NCBI RefSeq assembly: GCF_000519305.1
Contig: NZ_JAFG01000006.1
Span: 545,209-609,208, forward strand
Length of the DNA: 64,000 bases
From: Mesorhizobium ciceri WSM4083
GTDB lineage: Bacteria > Pseudomonadota > Alphaproteobacteria > Rhizobiales > Rhizobiaceae
Direction: 5' to 3'
The notes beneath the pieces were generated by a model. It worked only from the letters and a program-made list of their open reading frames with translations, ran no database searches and was not told the origin of the DNA. Position 1 is the first letter of the stretch, and every line of letters starts with the position of its first letter. Both the position numbers and the translations under genes were made by a program. This document shows positions 1-8,493 of this stretch, piece by piece.

Positions 1-652
1 CGACGGCAACCAATACACCTTCACCCGAGAAAACCTGCGCCGGGAAACCGCTATGCGGAAGGGCGCGGCCGTCGAGTTTCAGGCGGGCGGCGGCCAGGCT
101 CACGACGTCTTTTCGATCGGCGCCCAGACCGCTACTTCGGCCACTGACGCCGGCACGAACCCCGCACCGGCTCAAGCCGGCAGCAAGGCCGCGGCAACCC
201 CGCCCCCGGCACAGCATTTCGGCCGCTCCTCCGAGCCGGCCGAACCCAGCGATCTCTGGGGCTATTTCTGGCGCGGCGTGACGCAGAACTACTTCAATTT
301 CGCCGGCCGCGCCCGCCGCAAGGAATATTGGGGCTACTGCCTGTTCTGGACGGTTTGCCTGCTGATCATCGGCGGCATCGGCCTGTACACCGATATGGAT
401 ATGGGCGGTTTCGACAGTGATATTTCGGGCGCGATAACGGTCGGGCTGTGCGGCACGTTCCTGCTGGCGACACTGCTCCCTAGCCTCGGCATGATCGTGC
501 GCCGGCTCCACGACATCGGCCTGTCAGGCTGGCTCAGCCTGCTGATCCTGATCCCGACCATCGGCAGCCTGATCATCCTGGTCTTCGCGCTGATCCCGAC
601 GCAGGCCCGGGAAAACCAGTGGGGGCCGGTGCCGGCGGGTGTCAGGATTTAG
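1..652 (+). CDS. Cold-shock-like/DUF805 membrane protein (5' end outside window)
   Basis: Open at the left edge: the frame starting at base 2 reads without a stop into residues that align with the N-terminal domain of the next gene (DGNQYTFTRENL here, DSKRYIFARDDV there). The internal ATG at 53 is therefore not the true start. The visible part is the end of a small cold-shock-like beta-barrel domain, an Ala/Pro/Thr linker, then a DUF805 domain with the usual GRARRKEYWGY entry motif, several hydrophobic segments, the RRLHDIGLSGW signature and a PVPAGVRI tail. DUF805 proteins are small inner-membrane proteins of unknown function. It forms a tandem pair with the following gene. Confidence 0.85.
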   Translation, partial: DGNQYTFTRENLRRETAMRKGAAVEFQAGGGQAHDVFSIGAQTATSATDAGTNPAPAQAGSKAAATPPPAQHFGRSSEPAEPSDLWGYFWRGVTQNYFNFAGRARRKEYWGYCLFWTVCLLIIGGIGLYTDMDMGGFDSDISGAITVGLCGTFLLATLLPSLGMIVRRLHDIGLSGWLSLLILIPTIGSLIILVFALIPTQARENQWGPVPAGVRI

Positions 653-715
653 CCGCCACGTGTATTGCAATCACAAACAACCCTGGGTAGTATTTGCGCA
701 ACGCGGGGGAGAAAC

Positions 716-1378
716 ATGCGTGGCACGATATTCCACTACGATCAGGATCAGGACTACGGCTACATCGACGGAATCGACAGCAAGCGTTATATCTTTGCCC
801 GTGACGATGTGAGCCATGAAGTGACCCTCGCCAGGGGCACCCTTGTCGAGTTTCAACCGGATGACGGTACGGCGCACGATATAGTCGCCGTCACCCCGAC
901 AGCGCCATCGCCAAGCACGGGCCAGCCACGCCGTTCGGCCGAGAGCAGGCCCGCCTATTCCATGGGTCTGTGGGCTTACTTCTGGCGCGCGATAATTGCG
1001 GACTATAGCAATTTCAAAGGTCGCGCCCGCCGCAAGGAATTCTGGGCCTTCTGGCTATTCTACACCCTCGGGATATTGGCGCTTCTAGGCTTCGGAATAC
1101 TCGTTGACCTAGCGTTCAATGGCTTCAAAACCAATGCGGACAGGACGACGATGAGGGCCATAGGGCTCATACCCTTCCTGGTTTTCTTTTCGGGATTGAT
1201 CCTGCCGTCGATTGCCCTCGTCGTGCGGCGTGTGCATGACGCGGGTCTGAGCGGCTGGTTTGCACTGCTGGGCTTCATCACTCCCATTGGCAGCATTGCC
1301 TTGCTGGTCTTCGGACTTCTGCCGTCCCAGGTGGGCGAAAATCCTTGGGGACCAGTGCCGGCAGGCGTCAGGATCTAG
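716..1378 (+). CDS. Cold-shock-like/DUF805 membrane protein, second tandem copy
   Basis: This 220-residue protein is a paralogue of its upstream neighbour. Residues 1-60 (MRGTIFHYD...) look like a cold-shock/S1-type nucleic-acid-binding fold. Residues from about 80 form a DUF805 domain with GRARRKEFWAF, about four hydrophobic segments and RRVHDAGLSGW. The ATG at 716 follows a GGGGGAGA ribosome site at about 705-712; an in-frame TTG at 665 is less likely because it would add a tail unrelated to the paralogue. The last four bases overlap the convergent acetyltransferase gene. Function is unknown; RNA or DNA binding tethered to the membrane is an inference from the fusion. Confidence 0.85.
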   Translation: MRGTIFHYDQDQDYGYIDGIDSKRYIFARDDVSHEVTLARGTLVEFQPDDGTAHDIVAVTPTAPSPSTGQPRRSAESRPAYSMGLWAYFWRAIIADYSNFKGRARRKEFWAFWLFYTLGILALLGFGILVDLAFNGFKTNADRTTMRAIGLIPFLVFFSGLILPSIALVVRRVHDAGLSGWFALLGFITPIGSIALLVFGLLPSQVGENPWGPVPAGVRI

Positions 1379-1851
1379 CCGCTTTTCAACGCCTCACCCG
1401 AAAGCCTGAGAAAGACCTTCTGGCCGTGGCGCTCGACGCCAAGCCGGTCGTAGAATCGCAGCGCGCCTTCGTTCCAGTCCTCGGTGGTCAGGTCGATGCG
1501 GCCGATGCCTTCGCGCAGGCAATGATCGGCGAGAAAGCCGATCAGCGCCCGGCCGACACCAGCGTTGCGGGCTCTGTCGCGCACGAACAGGTCCTTGAGG
1601 AACAGCAGCCGCTGGAGATCAATGCCGGGATGCGCGATCGCCACCGACGCCAGGCCGCTGACCTCGCGATCGACGAAGGCAAGCGCGAAATGCGGATAGG
1701 CCGGGCTTTCCTCGCCAAGCCATTTGCGTGCGGCAGACAGGGCCCGGTCGGCATCGAGAGGTGGCTGCCGGTAGTGAACAGCCATCTCGCACAATATGGC
1801 CGCGAGTGCCCCGGCGTCCTCGATCGTCGCCCAGCGGACGTCGACCGTCAC
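1375..1851 (-). CDS. GNAT-family N-acetyltransferase
   Basis: This 158-residue protein has the GNAT fold pattern: an N-terminal MTVDVRWATIEDAGALA strand-helix, then VRDRARNAGVGRALI, which matches the acetyl-CoA pyrophosphate loop (R/Q-x-x-G-x-G/A), and a C-terminal NEGALRFYDRLGVE segment. The start is GTG, lying four bases after the leuB stop, so it is probably translated from the leuB message. The substrate cannot be predicted. Confidence 0.85.
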   Translation of the reverse strand: MTVDVRWATIEDAGALAAILCEMAVHYRQPPLDADRALSAARKWLGEESPAYPHFALAFVDREVSGLASVAIAHPGIDLQRLLFLKDLFVRDRARNAGVGRALIGFLADHCLREGIGRIDLTTEDWNEGALRFYDRLGVERHGQKVFLRLSGEALKSG

Positions 1852-1855
1852 GGTA

Positions 1856-2959
1856 TCAGCCCAGGAATTTGGCGATGATCGCGTCGCCCATCTCGACCGT
1901 ACCGACCTCGGTCATGCCATCGGACATGATGTCTTTCGTCCGCAGGCCCGCGTCGAGCACAGCGGCGATCGCGCTTTCGACGCGGTCGGCTTCCTCGACC
2001 ATGCCGAAGGAATAGCGCAGGCACATGGCGAAGGACGCGATCATGGCGATCGGGTTGGCGATGCCCTTGCCGGCGATGTCGGGGGCCGAGCCGTGCACCG
2101 GCTCGTACAGCGCCTTGCGCTTCTTGGTCTTCACGTCAGGCGCGCCGAGCGAGGCCGACGGCAGCATGCCGATCGAGCCGGTCAGCATGGCGGCGATGTC
2201 GGACAGCATGTCGCCGAACAGATTGTCGGTGACGATGACGTCGAACTGCTTTGGCCAGCGCACCAGCTGCATGCCGCCGGCATCGGCCAGCATGTGGTCG
2301 AGCTTGACGTCGGAATAGCGCGCCTTGTGGGTCTGGGTGACGACCTCGTTCCACAGCACGCCCGACTTCATCACATTGCGCTTTTCCATCGAAGTGACGT
2401 GGTTCTTGCGCGTGCGTGCCAGTTCGAAGGCGACGCCCGAAATGCGCTCGATCTCGAACGTGTCGTAGACCTGCGTGTCGATGCCGCGCTTCTGGCCGTT
2501 GCCGAGATCGATGATCTGCTTCGGCTCGCCGAAATAGACGCCGCCGGTCAGCTCGCGCACGATGAGGATGTCTAGACCCTCGACCACCTCCTGCTTGAGC
2601 GAGGAGGACGCCGCCAGCGCCGGATAGCAGATGGCCGGGCGCAGATTGGCGAACAGCTCCATGTCCTTGCGCAGGCGCAGCAGGCCGGCCTCAGGGCGCA
2701 CCTCGTAGGGCACCGCGTCCCATTTCGGACCGCCGACGGCGCCGAACAGCACTGCGTCGGCCGCCATCGCCTTTTCCATGTCGGCATCGGAGATCGCCGC
2801 GCCATGCGCGTCATAGGCGCAGCCGCCGACCAGCCCCTCATCGGTGGCAAAACCGCTGCCCAGCTTGTCGTTCATGACCGCGATCAGTTTCTTGACCTCG
2901 GCCATGGCCTCGGGACCGATGCCGTCACCGGGGAGCAGGAAAAGATGCTTCGTTGCCAT
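1856..2959 (-). CDS. leuB: 3-isopropylmalate dehydrogenase
   Basis: LeuB catalyses the NAD-dependent oxidative decarboxylation of 3-isopropylmalate in leucine biosynthesis in the cytoplasm. The 367-residue length is typical. Visible family features are the N-terminal [12 protein letters not shown], the [16 protein letters not shown] substrate-binding arginine region, [10 protein letters not shown], the [29 protein letters not shown] metal and cofactor region, and [18 protein letters not shown]. The ATG start lies at the expected N-terminus. leuD is about 2.4 kb away on the same strand with unrelated small genes between, a split leu arrangement common in rhizobia. Confidence 0.98.
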   Translation of the reverse strand: MATKHLFLLPGDGIGPEAMAEVKKLIAVMNDKLGSGFATDEGLVGGCAYDAHGAAISDADMEKAMAADAVLFGAVGGPKWDAVPYEVRPEAGLLRLRKDMELFANLRPAICYPALAASSSLKQEVVEGLDILIVRELTGGVYFGEPKQIIDLGNGQKRGIDTQVYDTFEIERISGVAFELARTRKNHVTSMEKRNVMKSGVLWNEVVTQTHKARYSDVKLDHMLADAGGMQLVRWPKQFDVIVTDNLFGDMLSDIAAMLTGSIGMLPSASLGAPDVKTKKRKALYEPVHGSAPDIAGKGIANPIAMIASFAMCLRYSFGMVEEADRVESAIAAVLDAGLRTKDIMSDGMTEVGTVEMGDAIIAKFLG

Positions 2960-3070
2960 GGAGAAACCGTCCTGGAAAGATTTGAACCGGCGCTTTGCTA
3001 AACGCCAAGCGCCCGTCGCGCAAGGAGGAACGCAGAGATCGGGGACAACCTCGTTCGTTTGTGATCCTTG

Positions 3071-3225
3071 GCGCCCCCTCTTGCCTGCCGGCCATCTCCC
3101 CTCAAGGGGGGAGATTGGATATCACCTCGGCTTTCGCCAATTTCCTATGCCGAAAGCGAGGCGGTGTGGTGAAGCGCTAATCTCCCCCCTTGAGGGGGAG
3201 ATGTCCGGCAGGACAGAGGGGGGGC
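3071..3225. repeat. Paired-palindrome intergenic repeat, copy 1
   Basis: Two arms of about 45 bases lie in inverse orientation. The left arm (3071-3116) reads CCCCTC..CTGCCGGCCATCTCC..GGGGAGATT and the right arm (3179-3225) is close to its reverse complement. Each arm also contains its own short hairpin. The spacer holds a further weak inverted repeat (CTCGGCTTTCG / CGAAAGCGAG). This element fills most of the 300-base gap between leuB and the VOC gene; nothing else is evident there. Confidence 0.85.
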
Positions 3226-3260
3226 TGTCCCGCCGGCGTCGGAAGAGCTCTCTGGCCTGC

Positions 3261-3611
3261 CTACCGATGCGAGAGAATGTTGACCAGCCGGCCGAACGGA
3301 TCGCGGACATAGAAGCGGCACACGCCCCAGGGCTCGTCGGCCGGTCCGTATTCGATGGCGAAGCCCGCCGCTTTCATGGCATCGAGCGCCGCATCGACAT
3401 CATCGACCTCGATCGAAAGATCCGGCACCGGCGTTTCGGAGCCGCCTTGCGCCATGAAACTGACCTGGACATCCATCTTTGCTTGCGAGCCATAGGTGGC
3501 GATCCAGCCAAGGTCCATCAGCACATCGAGGCCGAGGACATCCTGGTAGAAATGCTTCGCCGCGGCGACATTCGATGTCTCGATATTGGCAACGATGCGC
3601 TGGACTTTCAT
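3261..3611 (-). CDS. VOC-superfamily (glyoxalase/bleomycin-resistance-like) protein
   Basis: This 116-residue protein has the single-module VOC pattern: RIVANIETSNVAAAKHFYQDVLGL at the start, a central LSIEVDDVDAALDAMKAAGFAIEYGP segment, and the C-terminal FYVRDPFGRLVNILSH where the metal-ligand or structural residues usually lie. It starts at ATG 3611 and lies 10 bases downstream of the RidA-like gene on the same strand, so the two are probably co-transcribed. The substrate is unknown. Confidence 0.88.
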   Translation of the reverse strand: MKVQRIVANIETSNVAAAKHFYQDVLGLDVLMDLGWIATYGSQAKMDVQVSFMAQGGSETPVPDLSIEVDDVDAALDAMKAAGFAIEYGPADEPWGVCRFYVRDPFGRLVNILSHR

Positions 3612-3621
3612 CGTCGGCCTT

Positions 3622-4005
3622 TCATGCCGTGCGCCGCAGCGCGGTGACTTCGATCTCGATCTTCATTTCCGGTCTGTTGAGCTGGCAGACGATCATCGTC
3701 GCTGCCGGCCTGATGTCGCCGAACGTCTCGCCGAGGATCGGGAAGACCACGTCCACGAAGGCCTGGTCGGTGATGTAGTAATGCGCCCGCACTACGTCAG
3801 CCATCTCAAAGCCGCCTTCCTGAAGCGCCTTGCCGATCGTCGCCAGGCAATTGCGCGTCTGCGCCTCCACCGTCTCCGGCATCGTCATCGTCGCATAGTC
3901 GTAGCCGGTGGTGCCGGACACGAAGCACCAGTCGCCCTGCACCACGGCGCGCGAATAGCCGGCGGTCTTTTCGAAGGGCGAACCGGTGGAGATGAGTGTG
4001 CGCAT
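3622..4005 (-). CDS. RidA/YjgF-family protein
   Basis: This 127-residue protein starts at ATG 4005 (MRTLISTGSPFEKTAGYSRA); the frame is open further upstream but that part runs through the intergenic repeat and is not coding. The family pattern is clear: VVQGDWCFVSGTTGYD, TRNCLATIGKALQEGGFEMADVVRAHYYITD and a C-terminal PAATMIVCQLNRPEMKIEIEVTAL. RidA proteins deaminate reactive enamine/imine intermediates or perform related chemistry on small nitrogen compounds. The canonical RidA active-site arginine is replaced in this subfamily region, so the exact activity is uncertain. Confidence 0.88.
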   Translation of the reverse strand: MRTLISTGSPFEKTAGYSRAVVQGDWCFVSGTTGYDYATMTMPETVEAQTRNCLATIGKALQEGGFEMADVVRAHYYITDQAFVDVVFPILGETFGDIRPAATMIVCQLNRPEMKIEIEVTALRRTA

Positions 4006-4113
4006 GGAGGTTCTCGCAGGATTGTGGTGGCCATTTTGCAGGGAAAGGGCAGGGCAGGCCATGGGCCAACATGGATGGATTGGCGGTGCAAACCGTCGAT
4101 GCCGGCGGGACAG

Positions 4114-4269
4114 CACCCCCCTCTGGCCTGCCGGCCATCTCCCCCGCAAGGAGGGAGATCGGATGTCACGAATGGTTTCGCCAACGACCAACGTTGCAGA
4201 GATGGGCGGAGCGCTGAAGCTGCCGATTTCCCCTTGCGGGGAGATGCCCGGCAGGGGCAGAGGGGGGTG
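4114..4269. repeat. Paired-palindrome intergenic repeat, copy 2
   Basis: The left arm at about 4114-4160 (CCCCCCTCTGGCCTGCCGG...GGAGATC) and the right arm at about 4224-4269 (TTTCCCC...GCAGAGGGGGG) are inverted copies in the same order as copy 1. The rest of the 332-base gap between the RidA-like gene and the secreted protein shows no other feature. Confidence 0.85.
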
Positions 4270-4337
4270 TGAAGGATTGCGGCGGGCAATTCCTTTCCGC
4301 AACACGACGACGGTGCGGCTGCCGTCGCGCAAAATAC

Positions 4338-5267
4338 TTAGTTCGCCGACCCCTGCGCCTTGTCCAGCGCCGCCTTCACATCCGCCGGCCATGTCGCCAC
4401 ATCAGGCCACGCCTGCGGCTGGCCATTGTCGCCGCGGCGCGCAAAATAGAGCTTGTGCTGGGCCGGGTCGACCGCCATGAAACCGTCATTGCCGCCGCAG
4501 TCATGCGGCACGCAGCCGCTGGCGTAGAAGGCGCCCGAAGCGGTCTTTTCCGTGCCGCCGCCGACCAGCAGGCTGGTCGCCATGTCGGGCATGTCCTTGC
4601 CGAGCAGCTTTTCAGCTTCCTTGTAGACGGCCTCGTTGTGGAAGGCGTCGATGATGTTCTGGTACTTTTCCGGGTCGATGTCTTTCCAGTCCGTGCCGGG
4701 TTCCGGCATGTAGCTCAGATTGCCGGAAATCGTCAGCCCATCGGTCGGCGACCATTGCAAAGCCGGCTTCTGATCTCCCGGCAACAGATAGGGCACGAAA
4801 TAGATGGCGTTGTCGGACACCGCCGAGGGCGGCGCGCCGCACTGGTCCTGCTCGACCGTGGTGCTCTGGATCGTGCCGCCATCCGGTTTCCAGACGATCA
4901 CCGTCGCCGGCCCGCATTGGTTCCCGCCGTCGCCGACATCGAACAGCGCCACCTTGACGCCGCCGACCTCGACTATCCTGTCGAAGAAGACGTCATAATT
5001 GCTGGCCAGCTGCTGGCCGTCATAGGCAAGCACCTTCTCGCCATACTGTTCCTTCTGGGTGATGGTCAGCGTGCCGCCTTCGAAAGGGACGGGCGCCTGC
5101 TTGTCGTCATCGGCAGCGTCGGCGGCGTTCGTCCCCTGATCGGCGGACGGCTGGTCCGTCGCGGGGGCCGGCTGGGTGGCGGGCGCCTGTGTCTGCGCAA
5201 GCGCGCTCACGGCCTGCCCCAGCAATAAGGCCAGCCCGCAAACGCCGGCAAGAAGCGAACGTGTCAT
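4338..5267 (-). CDS. Secreted protein with C-terminal Ivy-like lysozyme-inhibitor motif
   Basis: This 309-residue protein has a signal peptide (MTRSLLAGVCGLALLLGQAVSALAQ), then a low-complexity Pro/Ala/Asp linker to about residue 60, a middle domain with paired cysteines (NQCGPATVIVW, DQCGAPP), and a C-terminal segment from about 215. That segment holds SGCVPHDCGGNDGFMAVDP followed by KLYFARR and WPADVKAALDKA. PHDC flanked by a preceding Cys is the hallmark loop of Ivy-family periplasmic inhibitors of vertebrate lysozyme (CKPHDC in Ivy), where it enters the lysozyme active site. Here Val replaces the Lys. Periplasmic location is inferred from the signal peptide. The domain call is from memory of the motif and was not tested by search. 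Confidence 0.75.
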   Translation of the reverse strand: MTRSLLAGVCGLALLLGQAVSALAQTQAPATQPAPATDQPSADQGTNAADAADDDKQAPVPFEGGTLTITQKEQYGEKVLAYDGQQLASNYDVFFDRIVEVGGVKVALFDVGDGGNQCGPATVIVWKPDGGTIQSTTVEQDQCGAPPSAVSDNAIYFVPYLLPGDQKPALQWSPTDGLTISGNLSYMPEPGTDWKDIDPEKYQNIIDAFHNEAVYKEAEKLLGKDMPDMATSLLVGGGTEKTASGAFYASGCVPHDCGGNDGFMAVDPAQHKLYFARRGDNGQPQAWPDVATWPADVKAALDKAQGSAN

Positions 5268-5329
5268 GACTGTCCCTCCGTTCAGCCGCCACGAACCCGG
5301 CCTGTGGCGGCCGGGTCAGATCCTGCGAC

Positions 5330-5935
5330 TCAGGCCCAGGGGCGCTGTTCGGCGTTACGCTTCTCGAACGACGCGATGGCGCCGGCCTTCTCCATGGTCA
5401 GGCCGATGTCGTCGAGGCCGTTGAGCAGGCAGTGCCGCTTGAAATCGTCGAGGTCGAAGGTGACGACACCGCCGTCGGGCCCACGGATTTCCTTGGCTTC
5501 GAGGTCGACCGACACCGTGGCATTGGAGCCGCGCGAGGCGTCGTCCATCAGCTTCTCGAGATCCTCGGGGCTGACGGTGATCGGCAGGATGCCGTTCTTG
5601 AAGCAGTTGTTGTAGAAAATGTCGGCGAACGAGGTCGAGATGACGCAGCGAATGCCGAAGTCGAGCAGCGCCCATGGTGCGTGCTCGCGGCTGGAACCGC
5701 AGCCGAAATTGTCGCCGGCGACCAGGATCTGCGCCTTGCGGTAGGCCGGCTTGTTGAGCACGAAATCCGGATTTTCCGAACCGTCGTCCTTGTAGCGCAT
5801 TTCGGCGAACAGGCCGGTGCCGAGCCCGGTGCGCTTGATCGTCTTCAGATAATCCTTCGGAATGATCATGTCGGTGTCGACATTGACGATCGGCATCGGA
5901 GCGGCGACGCCGGTGAGCTTGGTGAACTTTTCCAT
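5330..5935 (-). CDS. leuD: 3-isopropylmalate dehydratase small subunit
   Basis: LeuD is the swivel subunit of isopropylmalate isomerase and pairs with LeuC (not in this window) for the second step of leucine synthesis. The protein is 201 residues, the usual length. Visible signatures are [26 protein letters not shown], the [17 protein letters not shown] loop and the C-terminal [20 protein letters not shown]. The start is ATG 5935; the frame stays open upstream to 6064 but without homology. It follows the secreted-protein gene's promoter region and is transcribed toward it. Confidence 0.97.
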   Translation of the reverse strand: MEKFTKLTGVAAPMPIVNVDTDMIIPKDYLKTIKRTGLGTGLFAEMRYKDDGSENPDFVLNKPAYRKAQILVAGDNFGCGSSREHAPWALLDFGIRCVISTSFADIFYNNCFKNGILPITVSPEDLEKLMDDASRGSNATVSVDLEAKEIRGPDGGVVTFDLDDFKRHCLLNGLDDIGLTMEKAGAIASFEKRNAEQRPWA

Positions 5936-6062
5936 GGCTTTTGCCCGTATCTCGTTGCGGGGGAATTTGCTGAGGCCCGGTTTACACAAAGCCGGCGGCA
6001 AATAAAAGGCAACTGTTCGTGCACGGTGGCACAAGCCAGCCCGATGGTGCAGTCTGGCGGAC

Positions 6063-6488
6063 ATGGCAGAAAACGCACACGTCCTCTATAACAGCGAAGC
6101 CGCGCTCGACATCGCCGAATTCCGTCGCGTGCTGGTCGAATCCGGCCTCGGCGAGACACGGCCGGTCGATGATGAAGCACGGCTGCGGGCGATGCTGTCG
6201 GGCGCCAACCTGGTGCTGACCGCGCGCCTCGACGTCGAGGGCAAGCCGCTGATCGGCGTGATCAGGGCGATCACCGACTTTTCCTGGGTCTGCTACATCT
6301 CCGAACTCGCCGTTTCCCGATCGGCGCAGGGGCTCGGCATAGGCAAGGGCCTGATGGACGAGGCGCGGCGGCAGCTTGGACCATCGGTCGCCATCAGCCT
6401 GATCTCCATGCCCGATGCGGTAGGCTTCTACGAACGTATCGGCATGAAGCGCATGGCGGATGCCTTCTGGTTCGACCGCAAGGGCTGA
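6063..6488 (+). CDS. GNAT-family N-acetyltransferase
   Basis: This 141-residue protein carries the GNAT core [29 protein letters not shown], with the acetyl-CoA loop [10 protein letters not shown], and a C-terminal [19 protein letters not shown]. It is divergent from leuD; the 127-base gap must contain both promoters, but no clear motif stands out. The substrate is unknown. Confidence 0.88.
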   Translation: MAENAHVLYNSEAALDIAEFRRVLVESGLGETRPVDDEARLRAMLSGANLVLTARLDVEGKPLIGVIRAITDFSWVCYISELAVSRSAQGLGIGKGLMDEARRQLGPSVAISLISMPDAVGFYERIGMKRMADAFWFDRKG

Positions 6489-6552
6489 GGCTAGCCCACG
6501 TGCCGATGACGCAGTGTCTTGATCTGCGTTCCGCTTGATCCACATCGCGAGG

Positions 6553-7284
6553 ATGGAAAAGCAGAGATGCTTCGTTGGCACGGCCGGTTGGGGAATTCCG
6601 ACCCGATACAGGGATGATTTCCCACAACCCGGCTCGCATCTCGAACGTTACGCCCAGCGCCTGCCGATCGTCGAGATCGACACCTCCTTCTACAAGCCGC
6701 ATCGCCGCGAGACCTATGAGCGCTGGGCAGGTTCCGTCCCTGAGCATTTCCGCTTTGCCGTCAAGACACCGAAGGCGATGACGCACGACCTTCGTCTCGC
6801 CGACTGCGAGATGGTCGCCGAGGCCTTTCTCCAGCAGGTCGGAGGTCTCGGCGAAAAACTGAGCGTGCTTTTGGTGCAGCTTCCGCCGAGCCTGCCGTTG
6901 GAGCCGGACGTCGCCGGCGCGTTCTTCGACATGCTGAGGTTGCGAACCCAGGCAGGGCTGGTCTGCGAGCCGCGCCACCCAAGTTGGTTCGATGCGAAGG
7001 CCGATGCGCTTCTGGCCTCTCGCCAGGTTGCGCGTGTCGCCGCCGACCCGGCTCCAGTCCCTGCAGCGGCGGTTCCGGGCGGCTGGCCCGGCCTCGCCTA
7101 TTTCCGCTGGCATGGCGCGCCGCGCGTCTACTATTCGGACTACGATGCTGAAACGCTCGACCGGATCGCTCGGCAGGCGAATGCGGCGGCCGCTTCGGGC
7201 GCGGAGGCCTGGTGCATTTTCGACAACACGGCGGCAGGGCACGGACTCGGCAATGCTCTCGAGGTTGATGCGATGATCATCTAG
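6553..7284 (+). CDS. DUF72 domain protein
   Basis: This protein of about 243 residues matches the DUF72 (YecE-type) TIM-barrel family: VGTAGWGIP at the N-terminus, YAQRLPIVEIDTSFYKPHR, HFRFAVKTPKAMTHD, LLVQLPPSL, EPRHPSW, AYFRWHG and the C-terminal WCIFDNTAAGHGLGNA. Biochemical function is not established for the family. ATG 6553 is used; an in-frame TTG at 6535 would add six residues. It is transcribed in the same direction as the preceding acetyltransferase, 64 bases downstream. Confidence 0.9.
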   Translation: MEKQRCFVGTAGWGIPTRYRDDFPQPGSHLERYAQRLPIVEIDTSFYKPHRRETYERWAGSVPEHFRFAVKTPKAMTHDLRLADCEMVAEAFLQQVGGLGEKLSVLLVQLPPSLPLEPDVAGAFFDMLRLRTQAGLVCEPRHPSWFDAKADALLASRQVARVAADPAPVPAAAVPGGWPGLAYFRWHGAPRVYYSDYDAETLDRIARQANAAAASGAEAWCIFDNTAAGHGLGNALEVDAMII

Positions 7285-7297
7285 AACGCGGGCCAGC

Positions 7298-8464
7298 TCA
7301 AATCACATTCAATTCCCGAAACGCCCTTCCCTCCGCCACCCGCTCATACCCAAACGCCGAGCAATCCACCGTGCGGTAGCCGCCATGCACGATCAGCTCG
7401 GCCAGCGCCTTGCCCACCGCCGGCGCCTGCTGCAGGCCGTGGCCGGAGAATCCGTTGGCGAAGATGAAATTGCCGACTTCGGGATGCGGACCGATCACCG
7501 CGTTCTGGTCGAGCGTGTTGTAGTCATAGTGGCCGGCCCAGGCGCGGGTCGGCTTGATTGCCTCGAAGGCGGGAATGCGGGTCGCCAGCACCGGCCAGAT
7601 CACCTCTTCGAACAGCGGCCAGTTTACTTCGAAGTCGCCGGGATCGGGTGCGCAGTCGCCTTCCTCCGGTTCGGCGCCGCCGGTGAGATAGACCGAGCCT
7701 TCCGGACGGACATAGATGCCGGAGGGATCGACCAGCAGCGGCATATCGGCATATTTCTCGCGCGCCTCAAAGACGAAGACATTGCGCTTGCGCGGCTCGA
7801 CCGGCAGCTCAAGCCCGGCCATGGCAGCCACCTTGCCGGCGTTTGGGCCGGCGGCGTTGACGACGATGCCAGCCTCCAGCGTCTCGCCATTGCCGAGGCT
7901 CACTCCGGTGACCCGGTTGCCATCGCGCGCGATGCCGGTGACATCGGCGGCGATGAAATCGACTTTCTTCTGCCGCAGCGCCTTGCGGAACAGCGTCAGC
8001 ATCGCATGCGCGTCGAACCAGCCTTCGCCGGTGCGGCCATAGGCGCCGGCTGAAATGCCCTCGGTCGACAGCCACGGGAACCGGCGCGTAAGCTGGTCGG
8101 CATCCTCGAGCACGATGTCGGCGCCCTCCGCGATCTGCGCCTCGTGATTGCTCTTGAGGATCGGCAAGCCGTCCTCGCCGGCAAGGATGAGGTAGCCGCC
8201 CTCGCGAAAGCCGATATCGGCGTCATCTCCGAACTCTTCCTTCAGCCGCCGGAACAGTTTCAGCGTGAACTGCGATAGGCGGATGTTTTCCGGGATCGAG
8301 AATTGCTGGCGGATAGAGGCCATGGACAGCGTCGTTGCCGCATGCGCAAATTGCGGATCACGCTCGACCAGCGCGATCGTGCCGGAAAACCCTTGCTCAC
8401 GCAGGTAATAGGCGACCGAGGAGCCGACGATGGCTCCACCGATGATGACGATGTCGTAGCGCAT
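7298..8464 (-). CDS. FAD-dependent oxidoreductase of the D-amino-acid oxidase (DAO) family
   Basis: This 388-residue protein opens with the dinucleotide-binding motif YDIVIIGGAIVGSSVAYYL and ERDP acidic end of the Rossmann strand. It has the DAO-family segments ATTLSMASIRQQFS, AGIVVNAAGPNAGKVA and the C-terminal NFIFANGFSGHGLQQAPAVGKALAE. The family oxidises amino groups of glycine, sarcosine or D-amino acids with FAD. ATG 8464 is chosen because it places the FAD motif at the N-terminus; 33 bases upstream remain in frame. It lies 29 bases after the sensor kinase gene on the same strand and may share its transcript. The substrate is unknown. Confidence 0.9.
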   Translation of the reverse strand: MRYDIVIIGGAIVGSSVAYYLREQGFSGTIALVERDPQFAHAATTLSMASIRQQFSIPENIRLSQFTLKLFRRLKEEFGDDADIGFREGGYLILAGEDGLPILKSNHEAQIAEGADIVLEDADQLTRRFPWLSTEGISAGAYGRTGEGWFDAHAMLTLFRKALRQKKVDFIAADVTGIARDGNRVTGVSLGNGETLEAGIVVNAAGPNAGKVAAMAGLELPVEPRKRNVFVFEAREKYADMPLLVDPSGIYVRPEGSVYLTGGAEPEEGDCAPDPGDFEVNWPLFEEVIWPVLATRIPAFEAIKPTRAWAGHYDYNTLDQNAVIGPHPEVGNFIFANGFSGHGLQQAPAVGKALAELIVHGGYRTVDCSAFGYERVAEGRAFRELNVI

Positions 8465-8493
8465 GTTCTCTCCGATCCGACCGATGGTGTCCT

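Noticed and set aside
3071..3225. CRISPR array made of the palindromic repeats
   Set aside because: Copies are kilobases apart, have inverse arms rather than direct repeats, and lack regular spacers or cas genes.
3622..4392. 256-residue form of the RidA-like protein
   Set aside because: The upstream half is translated from the intergenic repeat; the family start is MRTLISTGSP at 4005.
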